Below are positions 17,633-25,953 of a stretch of DNA of 63,075 nucleotides, one piece after another (position 1 is the stretch's first letter; each line of letters opens with the position of its first letter). The stretch lies in contig CAMCQT010000011.1 of the NCBI GenBank assembly GCA_945877125.1, positions 1 to 63,075 of the forward strand, given 5' to 3'. The position numbers and the translations under genes are program-made. Source of the stretch: Candidatus Brevifilum fermentans. Lineage in GTDB: Bacteria > Chloroflexota > Anaerolineae > Anaerolineales > Villigracilaceae. The notes under the pieces were generated by a model. That model was not told where the DNA came from, ran no database searches, and was given only the letters and a program-made list of their open reading frames with translations.

Positions 17633-19182
17633 TTTTCAATTGCCTTCATTAAATGTTCTGTTTTCTTCGTAATCTCATCTTCCAACACTAGCATTTCGCT
17701 CAAAATATCTTGCGGCGTGTCATGATTGGTGGCTTGTGCGGTCACGAGTCTGTAACGCCCTGCGGAGAGAGAGAAATCTTCGCTTTCGAGAATCTTTGCA
17801 ATCGGCACGCGGTAACTGTTTGCGCCTTCTTCGCGCTTTTCCCATTTTGCGATTACATCGGGAATGTCATTGGCTTCAATCGGCGTGCGCTTATCGTCCA
17901 ACGAAAAACCGTCGGCGGTCAAGTCGTAAAACCATATGAACCCTTCCTCCTCCAAATTCGACGCTCTTGTTCTTTTGTCGAATTTGGGGGAGGTGTCCAA
18001 AGGACGGAGGGGGTTGCGCTTTGCTTTGGTTCTGTCCAAAATCAATATCGCCGTACCCACGCCAGAATAAGGCTTGAATGCGCCCGAAGGTAAATTGATC
18101 ACGGCTTGCAAGCCGTATTCTTTCAGAATCAATTCACGTATTTTCACAACGGCTTTGTTCCCGCCGAACAACACGCCGTTTGGCACGATCACGCCCGCAC
18201 GTCCTGTGGGCGAGAGATGATCCACAAACCATTTCATGAACAGCAATTCAGTGGCGCGCGTATCGAGGTTGATATCCGCCAGAATGCTCTCGGTTTGGAT
18301 CTTGCCCGCGAAGGGCGGGTTGGCGAGAACAATGTCAAAGGTTCTGCCAGGGTACGGGGAGCCGATTCCAGTGGTCAGCGGGTTATGGAAGCGGATGTCC
18401 GCCTTCTCCATTTTGTGCAGGTACATATTCAAAATGGCAACCTTGACCATGTTGGCGTCGTTGTCAAAACCAGTGAAGGCGTGATTTTCCAGAAATTTCC
18501 ATTGCGCGGGCGTCAGCAGGTCACCTGAGAGTCTGCCGCGTTCCAAATCCGCTTTGCTGGTGTGCTTGCGCTTGATGTGCGTGAAGACCGAAACGGGAAA
18601 ACCCGCCGTGCCGCAGGCGGGGTCAACCATGGTTTCATTCGGCTGCGGGTCGATCAACGCCACAATCAGGTCAATGAAATGGCGCGGCGTGCGGAACTGT
18701 CCGTTCGTGCCAGAGGTGGCGATCTGGTTGAGCAGGTACTCATACATATCGCCCTTCATGTCAATGCCTTCATGCTCGCTCAAATCCATTTCATTCAGGA
18801 CTTGAATCACCGCGCGTAGCGTGGGGCGGTCATAGATTTTGAGAGTCGCGCGCTCGAATAACAGTTTGCCCGTCTTCGATAAATCAGGCAGCTCGTGGAT
18901 TTTCTCAATCGCGCTTCGCACCGCATCGAAAAGCTGGTCGCCCGTCAACGTGACGAAGTTGCCCCACTTGAACTTTGTCCACTCGCCTGAAAATATGCGC
19001 GTGTACTTCTTGCTCAACGCCGCATATTCATCATCGCGTTCCGAGATGAGCCGCAGGAAAAGCATATACGATAACTGCTCGATGGAATCCATCGGGTTGT
19101 TCACCCCGCCCGACCACAGAATGTTCATCAGTTGGTCTACTTTTTGGCGAAGTCCAGAGTTTTGAAAGTTTGAGTTGAGCAT
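17629..19182 (-). CDS. hsdM: Type I restriction-modification methyltransferase subunit
   Basis: 517 residues. The N-terminal HsdM helical domain (LRQKVDQLMNILWSGGVNN) precedes an adenine-N6 methylase: DPACGTAGFPVSVF (SAM binding, near 185) and NPPF (catalytic, near 290). It methylates adenine at the site chosen by HsdS. Between residues about 389 and 415 the sequence NPLRPLDTSPKFDKRTRASN is encoded by a G/C-rich hairpin unit that matches the intergenic family (compare 21783-21846); it keeps the frame and lies after the TAILILDRTK strand, probably a surface loop. The operon order is hsdR, hsdM, hsdS. Confidence 0.96.
   Translation of the reverse strand: MLNSNFQNSGLRQKVDQLMNILWSGGVNNPMDSIEQLSYMLFLRLISERDDEYAALSKKYTRIFSGEWTKFKWGNFVTLTGDQLFDAVRSAIEKIHELPDLSKTGKLLFERATLKIYDRPTLRAVIQVLNEMDLSEHEGIDMKGDMYEYLLNQIATSGTNGQFRTPRHFIDLIVALIDPQPNETMVDPACGTAGFPVSVFTHIKRKHTSKADLERGRLSGDLLTPAQWKFLENHAFTGFDNDANMVKVAILNMYLHKMEKADIRFHNPLTTGIGSPYPGRTFDIVLANPPFAGKIQTESILADINLDTRATELLFMKWFVDHLSPTGRAGVIVPNGVLFGGNKAVVKIRELILKEYGLQAVINLPSGAFKPYSGVGTAILILDRTKAKRNPLRPLDTSPKFDKRTRASNLEEEGFIWFYDLTADGFSLDDKRTPIEANDIPDVIAKWEKREEGANSYRVPIAKILESEDFSLSAGRYRLVTAQATNHDTPQDILSEMLVLEDEITKKTEHLMKAIEK
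17938..18016. repeat. G/C-rich palindromic repeat inside hsdM
   Basis: CCTCCTCCAAATTCGAC pairs with GTCGAATTTGGGGGAGG, followed by TGTCCAAAGGACGGAGGGGG, the same module order as the intergenic copy at 21783-21846. It inserts about 26 codons into hsdM in frame. Confidence 0.85.
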
Positions 19183-19199
19183 AAGTTCCTGTTGGTCTT

Positions 19200-19232
19200 A
19201 GACTTCCGAAGTCTTTAAGACTTCGGAAGTCT
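19200..19232. repeat. TSEV palindrome (33 bp) between hsdR and hsdM
   Basis: AGACTTCCGAAGTCT, three bases TTA, then AGACTTCGGAAGTCT. It lies in the 55-base gap between hsdR and hsdM and may lower read-through in the operon. A degenerate half copy is at 21632-21660, upstream of hsdR. Confidence 0.9.
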
Positions 19233-19237
19233 GGGTT

Positions 19238-21616
19238 TTAGATTGACGCCTGCTGAATAATGGATGACTGCCTCAACGCCTCAAAGACATTATCCCGATC
19301 TGAAAAACTGCGTAACGCCTGCACCCCGCCCAAATTCGTAAATTGGGAGCGGGTGAAAACGGAAATATCATCTTCGATAAATTGCTGGCGCGCTTCTGAA
19401 TCGTCAACCACCAGACGCGCCAAAGCCTGCAACCATTTTTGTTCACTGTAGCGCAAGTTAAAACGCGCCGCCAGTGAATCAATGGTGTCACTGACAATCC
19501 GCTCAATCGTGGGCAACAACTTTTTCCCAAGCGCGTGATACACAAATCCCGAAGTAGGCGCGGGCACGCGGTACGACTTCACCAGTTTGTCGGGCGAGTA
19601 ATACCATTCGGGTCTGTGGAAGAATTGCTCGTTGAGAATGGTTTCCACCGCATCATCATCTTCGGCTTCAACCGCTTGCTGGAACTCAGGCGATTTCTGC
19701 GCGAAGTCTTTCAAGTCACGCTCAAATGCGCCTCTGAAAGTCATCACATCCACCTTCTCGCCATCGGGTCCAACAATATGGATTTCAGTCGAGACGACTT
19801 TGTCCACGCCAACCCAAACGGGAATTGGAGAAGGGTCGCCAATTGTGCCTCCGCCTGTATCACCACCTGTGTATCCGCCAGGTCCTTCGCCTGTTTTATT
19901 GCCACCACCTTTTCTTAGCTTGCCTTCCTTCGGCAATACCAAAGGCACAGTGTAATCATATTCTTCTTCAAAATATTCAGCCACGCCGCAGAAATCCAGC
20001 AGGAAGAAGAATTCCTTTTCGTATTCCGTGTTTCCATTCTTGAATGTATATCTGCGCGTACCGCGTCCCTTGATTTGGATATAGTCAGTGGGCGAGAACA
20101 CAGGGCGCATCAAAACCACATTCAACAAATCGCGGCAGTTGTAGCCCGTCGAAAGCATATCCACAGAAACGGCAATCGGTTCCCTGCGCTTGCCGTCTCG
20201 AAAATCCTTTGCAATCCCCGAAGCGTCGTCAATACGTGAAGTAATCGTCACCGCGCTTTCAGGTTGCAACTCATTCAGGATTTTGGTCAACTCGGTGGCG
20301 TGTGTCTGTTTCACCGCAAAGATAATTGACTTGCCTAATTTTCCATCAGGTGTTTTTTGCGCTTCTTTCAAAAAGGCTTCGCACATCACACGGTTGCGGG
20401 CAGGCGTGAAAATCTTGCGCTCCAAATCCTGCACTTTATAGCTTTCTTCCTGCTCGTTCATCGTCACTGTCCAGCCTGTATCTTCAAGCGCTTGCGTCGT
20501 GATGTCCGAGCGAATATCAATGATCTTGGGTGTGCAAAGGAACGGTCCTTCGGGGTCTTTTACCGCGTCAATGATGTCATAACGAAAGGTAGGGTTGCCA
20601 GGTTCACAGCCGAAATAATGATAGGTATCGCGCAAAAAACGCGCTTCGAGTGCCTTGGGATTATCTTCTCCAAGTTTCTGCATATCAATATTTTTCAAAT
20701 AGGCTTTGGGCGTGGCGGTAAGCCCCACGCGTGTGCCTTGAAAGAACTGCACCACTTCGCGCGAGTCGCCATAAATGGAGCGATGCGCTTCGTCATTCAC
20801 CACCAGATCAAAATAAAAGGGTGTGAACTCTTCGCGGTAACGTCTGTCCACCATCAAAGACTGAATGGTCGCAACCACAACACTTGACCCCAATAATTCG
20901 CCTGTCTTGCGCGCATTCTTATAGATCACGGGGCTGTACTCACGCAAAACCACATTGAAATCTTCCATCGTCTGCTTGGCAAGTTCAATGCGATCAACGA
21001 TGAACAAAACCCGTTCCGCGTTTCTGGTTTCGAGGAAGAGTCGGATCAATGCCGCACATAACAGGGTCTTGCCTGTGCCTGTTGCCATCTCAAGCAAAAA
21101 CTTGCGGCGTTTGTCATTGTCGAATTGCTTTGCAATGGCATCCAAAGCGTTGATCTGGTAACCGCGCATTTTTATATCATCGCGGAAACGGCGCAGGTAA
21201 TCAGGTGTCAATTTTTCAGAAAGTAAGGGTTTCGGCGGTTGCAGGTTTTTGAGTAACTGCCGTTCCATGTCCTCACGTGAGGGCAGACGCTCAATACGGT
21301 ACGCGTCGTGCTCATGTGCGCGTTCCAAATTCCAAAACCAATGTTCCTTGCCATTGGAAAGAATCACAAAAGGCGCTTTCAAATTCTCGGCATATCCACG
21401 TGCCTGTTCTTTGGCATCGTATGGGTCTTTGTCTTCGCGCTTGGCTTCCAGCACACATAACACACCCCCGTTTTTATCCATCAGCAAATAGTCCGCCCGC
21501 CCGCTATGTGTATGTGACTCAAAGCGTACTTGATGATGATCAAGTAAATTCCACTTGCTGTTTTTCAGTTCTTCGTCAATTAGTATTCTGGAGAATGCTT
21601 CAGGTTGGATTGTCAT
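19238..21616 (-). CDS. hsdR: Type I restriction endonuclease subunit R (EcoEI-like)
   Basis: 792 residues from the ATG at 21616, which has GGGA just upstream; a longer frame to 21688 would run through repeat DNA and is rejected. N-terminal nuclease: SGRADYLLMDKNGGVLCVLE followed by AKRED gives the D-(E)xK layout. Helicase motor: EMATGTGKTLLCAALIRLF (Walker A, near 185), NDEAHRSIYGDSREV (DEAH-type box) and KGRGTRRY (motif VI). The C-terminal region resembles the EcoEI R domain. With HsdM and HsdS it translocates DNA and cuts unmethylated targets at random distance. All motifs look intact. Confidence 0.96.
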   Translation of the reverse strand: MTIQPEAFSRILIDEELKNSKWNLLDHHQVRFESHTHSGRADYLLMDKNGGVLCVLEAKREDKDPYDAKEQARGYAENLKAPFVILSNGKEHWFWNLERAHEHDAYRIERLPSREDMERQLLKNLQPPKPLLSEKLTPDYLRRFRDDIKMRGYQINALDAIAKQFDNDKRRKFLLEMATGTGKTLLCAALIRLFLETRNAERVLFIVDRIELAKQTMEDFNVVLREYSPVIYKNARKTGELLGSSVVVATIQSLMVDRRYREEFTPFYFDLVVNDEAHRSIYGDSREVVQFFQGTRVGLTATPKAYLKNIDMQKLGEDNPKALEARFLRDTYHYFGCEPGNPTFRYDIIDAVKDPEGPFLCTPKIIDIRSDITTQALEDTGWTVTMNEQEESYKVQDLERKIFTPARNRVMCEAFLKEAQKTPDGKLGKSIIFAVKQTHATELTKILNELQPESAVTITSRIDDASGIAKDFRDGKRREPIAVSVDMLSTGYNCRDLLNVVLMRPVFSPTDYIQIKGRGTRRYTFKNGNTEYEKEFFFLLDFCGVAEYFEEEYDYTVPLVLPKEGKLRKGGGNKTGEGPGGYTGGDTGGGTIGDPSPIPVWVGVDKVVSTEIHIVGPDGEKVDVMTFRGAFERDLKDFAQKSPEFQQAVEAEDDDAVETILNEQFFHRPEWYYSPDKLVKSYRVPAPTSGFVYHALGKKLLPTIERIVSDTIDSLAARFNLRYSEQKWLQALARLVVDDSEARQQFIEDDISVFTRSQFTNLGGVQALRSFSDRDNVFEALRQSSIIQQASI

Positions 21617-21672
21617 ATTTTTTCCCAGACCCAGACTTCCGAAATCCTTAAGTCCACGTCTACAATAGGTCA

Positions 21673-21678
21673 AGTATA
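21673..21678 (-). promoter_or_regulatory. Putative -10 element of the hsdRMS operon (TATACT)
   Basis: TATACT on the minus strand about 57 bases before the chosen hsdR start. A degenerate TSEV palindrome lies between it and the gene and would be in the leader. Confidence 0.4.
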
Positions 21679-21718
21679 CCCGACCCAAATCCCCACCCCC
21701 GCAAACTTACCCAAACGC

Positions 21719-21846
21719 AAAGTGACAGCCACCCGTCCCCCCTCAACGGATGACTGTCACCATCATCTTATTTCCCTCTTTTCCTCCCCCAAATCCGACA
21801 GCTTTATCGTCGTATTTGGGGGAGGTGCCGAAGGCGGAGGGGGACT
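21719..21846. repeat. Degenerate GTGACAG/CTGTCAC repeat plus G/C-rich hairpin
   Basis: 21722-21760 holds GTGACAG and CTGTCAC arms like the better-kept copy at 3834. Directly after it, 21783-21846 contains CCTCCCCCAAATCCGAC pairing with GTCGTATTTGGGGGAGG and the tail GCCGAAGGCGGAGGGGG. The two families are stacked next to each other. Confidence 0.75.
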
Positions 21847-22393
21847 AATCCCAATGAAACTCCGCAATATTCCCAGGCAAATCCCGCGCCGTCACGATCA
21901 CACGCGGACTATCGGCAGCGGGCGCCGTGGTGGTGTAATCCCACCAGCGGTTATCACTCTGCGCCGCCGCACCCTGCTCAAGGACAGTACCCGTGTTACT
22001 CGTAATCACCACATTTACCTGCGTAACCTTCACATCGTCCATCGCCTTAATGCGGATCACCTGCCCAACTTCACCATGCCACGCAGCCACATCCAATTCG
22101 AGGATCTCAGGCGCATGGAAGAAATCCGCCATCGCCACATTGTACGGAGTCCGCGCAGTACCTTCAGACTTATCCGTGTAGATCGGCTCAGTCTTGGCTT
22201 CCTTTGCATACTCCACTGCCTCACGGAACTTCTCCTGCTGTCCCAATTGTGCCTCCGTAAATGTACGGTTCTCATCAAAGGTCGGCATATTGCTGATGAT
22301 CGTGCGCCCATTTCTATCCTGCTTCACAACGAACTGATCGCCCACCGAACCGCTCAAACCACGAACAAAGATGTTATTGCGTACTTTTGCCAT
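21845..22393 (-). CDS. Unknown conserved-looking protein, 182 residues
   Basis: Start chosen at the ATG at 22393, with a strong AAGGAG seven bases upstream; nine extra codons are open before it. It begins MAKVRNNIFVRGLSGSVGDQ FVVKQ and continues to a segment with YNVAMADFFHAPEILELDV, then beta-rich VIRIKAMDDVKVTQVNVVIT, ending NIAEFHWD. No signal peptide or membrane helix. The opening (a 'not-native sequence' style GLSGSVGD...VVKQ..NGRTIISNMP) recalls short proteins seen in Bacteroidota, but I cannot name a family. Five 11-bp direct repeats lie about 67 bases upstream. Confidence 0.65.
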   Translation of the reverse strand: MAKVRNNIFVRGLSGSVGDQFVVKQDRNGRTIISNMPTFDENRTFTEAQLGQQEKFREAVEYAKEAKTEPIYTDKSEGTARTPYNVAMADFFHAPEILELDVAAWHGEVGQVIRIKAMDDVKVTQVNVVITSNTGTVLEQGAAAQSDNRWWDYTTTAPAADSPRVIVTARDLPGNIAEFHWD

Positions 22394-22459
22394 TGTTAGC
22401 TCCTTATTGATTAGTATCAAATTCCCTGCCCCGCAATCGGGGAAAAGGCTGGGATGCGG

Positions 22460-22514
22460 TCATCCTTCGATCATCCTTCGATGATCCTTCGTTCATCCTT
22501 CGGTCATCCTTCGA
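22460..22514. repeat. Five 11-bp direct repeats upstream of the 182-residue protein
   Basis: TCATCCTTCGA twice, TGATCCTTCGT, TCATCCTTCGG, TCATCCTTCGA, without spacers. The period is one helical turn, so the copies lie on one face of the DNA. Confidence 0.8.
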
Positions 22515-22732
22515 TCATGCCATATTTCAAATAAGCCCTCCTTTTTGCACCCAACCGTGCAAAACCTGTCACAAACAACAGCCAGAAACAGCCCCATCCT
22601 GGGGGAAAACTTGGCAGGGAACTAAGTTGTCAGCAAATCACCAAAGTGAAAACCGTCTCAAAGTCCCGCCAATTCGCCAAATATAAATGACACCCTGTCA
22701 CATATAAATCCCCCATAAGTACAGTACAGCCC

Positions 22733-22930
22733 AATGCACCCCCTCCGCCCTAACGGGCACCTCCCCCATTTTCAAGAGCAGAAAATGGGGGAGGAAATCA
22801 TTCACTCCCACAACCCAATCCTCCCCCAAAATCGCCCTTTGATTTTGGGGGAGGTGGCGAAGCCGGAGGGGGTGCACGAATCCTTCCCCCATTTTGGGGG
22901 AAGGTGGCGAAGCCGGATGGGGGTGCATGG
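22733..22930. repeat. G/C-rich palindromic repeat cluster upstream of recQ
   Basis: Three hairpins of the GGGGGAGGTGGCGAAGCCGG type, including the phrase TTTTCAAGAGCAGAAAATGG also found at 13935 and, in shortened form, at 40515. The remaining bases of 22515-22732 show no gene and nothing I recognise. Confidence 0.8.
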
Positions 22931-22941
22931 GGGTATCAAAG

Positions 22942-22947
22942 TATAAT
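22942..22947 (+). promoter_or_regulatory. Putative -10 element of recQ (TATAAT), leaderless arrangement
   Basis: Perfect TATAAT ends nine bases before the recQ ATG. No ribosome binding site fits between, so transcription should begin at or next to the start codon. No convincing -35 is seen. Confidence 0.6.
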
Positions 22948-22956
22948 CACCGCACC

Positions 22957-25125
22957 ATGCCCACCCCCGAAACCATCCTCAAAACCACCTTCGGCTACGA
23001 CAGCTTCAAACCGCTCCAGCGCGAGATCATCACCAACGTACAGGCGCGGCGCGACACACTGGTCATCATGGCCACCGGCGGCGGCAAATCACTCACCTAC
23101 CAGGTCCCCGCCCTCCTCTTTGGCGGTCTCACCGTCGTCGTCTCGCCGCTCATCGCCCTCATGAAAGACCAGGTGGAACAGCTCCGCGCGTTGGGCGTGC
23201 CCGCGCTCTTCATCAACAGCTCCCTCTCTTCTGAGGAATATCAGGCGAATATGGACGCTGTTAGACGGAACGAGATTAAACTGCTCTATGTGGCGCCTGA
23301 GACATTACTGACTCCCAGAATTTTCTCGCTGCTCTCCTCCCTCAAGCTGGATCTGCTCGCGATAGACGAAGCCCACTGCATCTCTGAGTGGGGTCACGAC
23401 TTCCGCCCCGAATATCGTCAACTGGCTGATGTGCGCCGCAAGTTCCCCACCGCCGTCTGCATGGCGCTGACCGCCACCGCCACCCAGCGCGTTCGCGCCG
23501 ACATCATGTCCACGCTGGAGATTTCACACGCTAACGAGTTTCAGTCCACCTTCAATCGAGAGAACCTCTTCATTGAAGTCATGCCCAAGAGCGACCCCAC
23601 CGAACAGACCCTGCACTTCCTCCAAAACTTCAAAGACCAATCGGGCATCATCTACTGCTTCTCACGCCGTCAGGTCGATGAACTCGCCGATGCGCTCTCC
23701 CGCAAGGGCTTCTCTGTCCGCCCGTATCACGCCGGTCTGGAGGATGCAGAACGCCATCGCAATCAGGAAGCCTTCATCCGCGACGACGTGCAGATCATCG
23801 TCGCCACCATCGCCTTTGGCATGGGCATCAACAAACCCAACGTGCGCTTTGTCATCCACTTTGACCTGCCCAAGAATATCGAAAGCTACTACCAGGAGAT
23901 CGGTCGCGCCGGACGGGACGGTCTGTCCGCGCATTGTCTCCTGCTCTACAGCTACGGCGACGCCAGCAAGATCAAATACTTCATCGAACAAAAGGAAGAC
24001 CCCGAACGCAGCGCCGCCTATCAACACCTCAATGCCATGACGCGCTACGCCGAAGGCAGCGGATGCCGGCGCAAGCCTCTGCTGGACTACTTCGGCGAGA
24101 CCTTCCCCGGCGACAACTGCGGCACCTGCGATAACTGCGTCGCCGAACAAACCACGCTGGTCGATATCACCATCCCCGCCCAGAAGTTCCTCTCCTGCGT
24201 CATACGCAGCAACGAAAGGTTCGGCGCCGCCCACATTGTGGATATTCTGCTCGGCTCGAAGAATGAGAAGATCGAGAAATACAAACACCACGAACTATCC
24301 ACCTACGGCATCGGCAAGGAACTAACCAAAAGCCAATGGATGCACATCTCCCGTCAACTGGTGGAGCGCGGACTACTCGATCAGGAACCCGCCTACCGTG
24401 TGCTCTCGGTCACTGCCAAAGGGCTGGAAATGCTCAAGTCGCGTGAACAGCTCAAGGGTCAGATCAACGAGCCGAACAAGACCGAGCGTCCGAATGCCCG
24501 CCTCAAATCTCCAACCGCCGAGGAAGCCGACTACGACAAGACCTTATTCACGTTACTGCGTACCAAAAGGAAGGAACTGGCCGATGCCTCGAACGTGCCG
24601 CCGTATGTGATCTTCTCAGACAAGACACTGGCGCAAATGGCCGCCTACTTCCCGCAGACCGAAGACGGTCTACTCAACATGAGCGGCATGGGCAAGGTCA
24701 AGTACGAACGCTACGGCGAAGATTTTCTGTCCATCATCAAAGCCTACTGCCGCGAAAATCGGATCGAAGAGAAATACAAAGCGCCGATGCGCGCCAAAGA
24801 CGACGCAGGTCGGCGCTACATGGCCGTCGGCGAAGCCTACAACGCTGGCGAGAGTATCCAGGACCTGATGAAGCGCTACGCCGTCAACGTGGATACGATC
24901 CTCAATCATCTGACGCGCTTCATCCAGGCGGGCAATCCGCTGCGCTCCGCCGAAGACCTGATTGCACTCTCGAACCTCTCGCCAGACCAGCAAATGGAAG
25001 TCTTCAAAGCCTTCGACACCACGGGCTCCGATGCGCTCAAGCCGATCTACGACAAGTTCAACGGCACCGTCAACTATGACGAGCTAAAGATCTTGCGCCT
25101 GTGCTACTTGTGCGAACAGAGATGA
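22957..25125 (+). CDS. recQ: ATP-dependent DNA helicase RecQ
   Basis: 722 residues from the ATG at 22957 (MPTPETILKTTFGYDSFKPL); an upstream extension runs through a repeat and is rejected. Motifs: MATGGGKSLTYQVPALLF (Walker A), AIDEAHCISEWGHDFRPEY (DEAH box and aromatic-rich loop), EIGRAGRDG (motif VI). A zinc-binding segment (CRRKPLLDYF ... CGTCDNC) and a winged-helix RQC domain follow, then HRDC at about 530-605 and a C-terminal helix-turn-helix (YNAGESIQDLMKRYAVNVDT). It unwinds recombination and repair intermediates. The complete domain set shows an intact gene. Confidence 0.97.
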   Translation: MPTPETILKTTFGYDSFKPLQREIITNVQARRDTLVIMATGGGKSLTYQVPALLFGGLTVVVSPLIALMKDQVEQLRALGVPALFINSSLSSEEYQANMDAVRRNEIKLLYVAPETLLTPRIFSLLSSLKLDLLAIDEAHCISEWGHDFRPEYRQLADVRRKFPTAVCMALTATATQRVRADIMSTLEISHANEFQSTFNRENLFIEVMPKSDPTEQTLHFLQNFKDQSGIIYCFSRRQVDELADALSRKGFSVRPYHAGLEDAERHRNQEAFIRDDVQIIVATIAFGMGINKPNVRFVIHFDLPKNIESYYQEIGRAGRDGLSAHCLLLYSYGDASKIKYFIEQKEDPERSAAYQHLNAMTRYAEGSGCRRKPLLDYFGETFPGDNCGTCDNCVAEQTTLVDITIPAQKFLSCVIRSNERFGAAHIVDILLGSKNEKIEKYKHHELSTYGIGKELTKSQWMHISRQLVERGLLDQEPAYRVLSVTAKGLEMLKSREQLKGQINEPNKTERPNARLKSPTAEEADYDKTLFTLLRTKRKELADASNVPPYVIFSDKTLAQMAAYFPQTEDGLLNMSGMGKVKYERYGEDFLSIIKAYCRENRIEEKYKAPMRAKDDAGRRYMAVGEAYNAGESIQDLMKRYAVNVDTILNHLTRFIQAGNPLRSAEDLIALSNLSPDQQMEVFKAFDTTGSDALKPIYDKFNGTVNYDELKILRLCYLCEQR

Positions 25126-25177
25126 TCGGGGAGCGTCCAGGTTTTCAACCCGCCATCCATCAAATGTCAAAACGCCT

Positions 25178-25244
25178 AACCACTGAGGCACTAAGACACC
25201 GAGAAAACCAATTAAAAACTCCGTGCCTCTGTGTCTCAGTGGTT
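25178..25244. repeat. CCACTGAGGCACTAAGACACC palindromic repeat (67 bp)
   Basis: The left arm starting CCACTGAGGCACTAAG pairs imperfectly with the right arm ending GTGTCTCAGTGG. Related sequences occur in many unrelated bacterial genomes (recalled, not searched). Confidence 0.75.
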
Positions 25245-25350
25245 CAATATGTTTTTTAGAAGCATCCCATTCAACTTATGCAAGAGGTCTACTACTGTTA
25301 CGCACCTTCAATCCCGAAGGCGGTGTGTTGAGCCTGTCGAAACAGATGAT

Positions 25351-25600
25351 ATGTTTTATATCCAAAAGCATGACACCCCTTCGGGGTTATTTGATCCATT
25401 TTATTTACATCTATAATCATTTCACTCCTTCGGAGTTTCTGCGCAACGCCAACGTTTCAATCCCGAAGGGATGACATGTTTTATACCCAAAAGCATGACA
25501 GCCCTTCGGGGTTATTGAATTCATTTTGCTTGAATCTATAATCATTTCACTCCTTCGGAGTTTCTGCGCAGCGCCAACGTTTCAATCCCGAAGGGATGAC
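25351..25600. repeat. Two tandem copies of a 125-bp repeat
   Basis: Units 25351-25475 and 25476-25600 are each exactly 125 bases and nearly identical. Each starts ATGTTTTATA, holds two short hairpins (CCCCTTCGGGG and CTCCTTCGGAG) and ends TCAATCCCGAAGGGATGAC. Partial units lie at 25308-25350, 25601-25650 and 25831-25855. No open frame. Confidence 0.9.
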
Positions 25601-25645
25601 AGGATTATAGAAAATGATGCGTGACAGATAAAATCCCGAAGGGAT

Positions 25646-25834
25646 GACATGTTGGCTCATGTGTAGACTCTGTGCAATAGGTCAAAACCTTTAACGCGAA
25701 TTTTGCGAATGGCGCGAATGGCGCGAAAAAATTCGTATTATTCGCCCCATTTGTGTAATTCGCGTTAAGTTTTTGGCTCTTTGAAAGCACCAAGTATTCA
25801 GCCTGCACACTCTTTACACATGAGCCGACATGTT
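25646..25834. mobile_element. 173-bp MITE with perfect 8-bp target duplication
   Basis: Terminal repeats GGCTCATGTGTA (25654-25665) and TACACATGAGCC (25815-25826) are exact complements and extend imperfectly to about 23 bp. The element is bounded by GACATGTT on both sides (25646-25653 and 25827-25834), a clean target duplication. The target is the junction of the 125-bp repeat. Its core (25691-25769) is itself a palindrome of the TTAACGCGAA...TTCGCGTTAA type, also present at 39401-39486. No transposase inside. Confidence 0.85.
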
Positions 25835-25953
25835 TTATATCCAAAAGCATGACTGTTAAAGAAATACACACCGGATAAACCCGGTGTGTATAAAAACCCC
25901 TTCGTACCAGCATTCCCCTCAGAACCACCGATACAGCGCAATAGCAAAATAAG

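Noticed and set aside
22460-22514. Short CRISPR-like or iteron origin
   Set aside because: Units of 11 bp without spacers and no replication protein gene nearby.
22894-22956. Upstream extension of recQ
   Set aside because: It is coded by a G/C-rich repeat and lies ahead of the -10 box.
25351-25600. CRISPR array
   Set aside because: The 125-bp units are contiguous with no unique spacers, and no cas genes are in the window.
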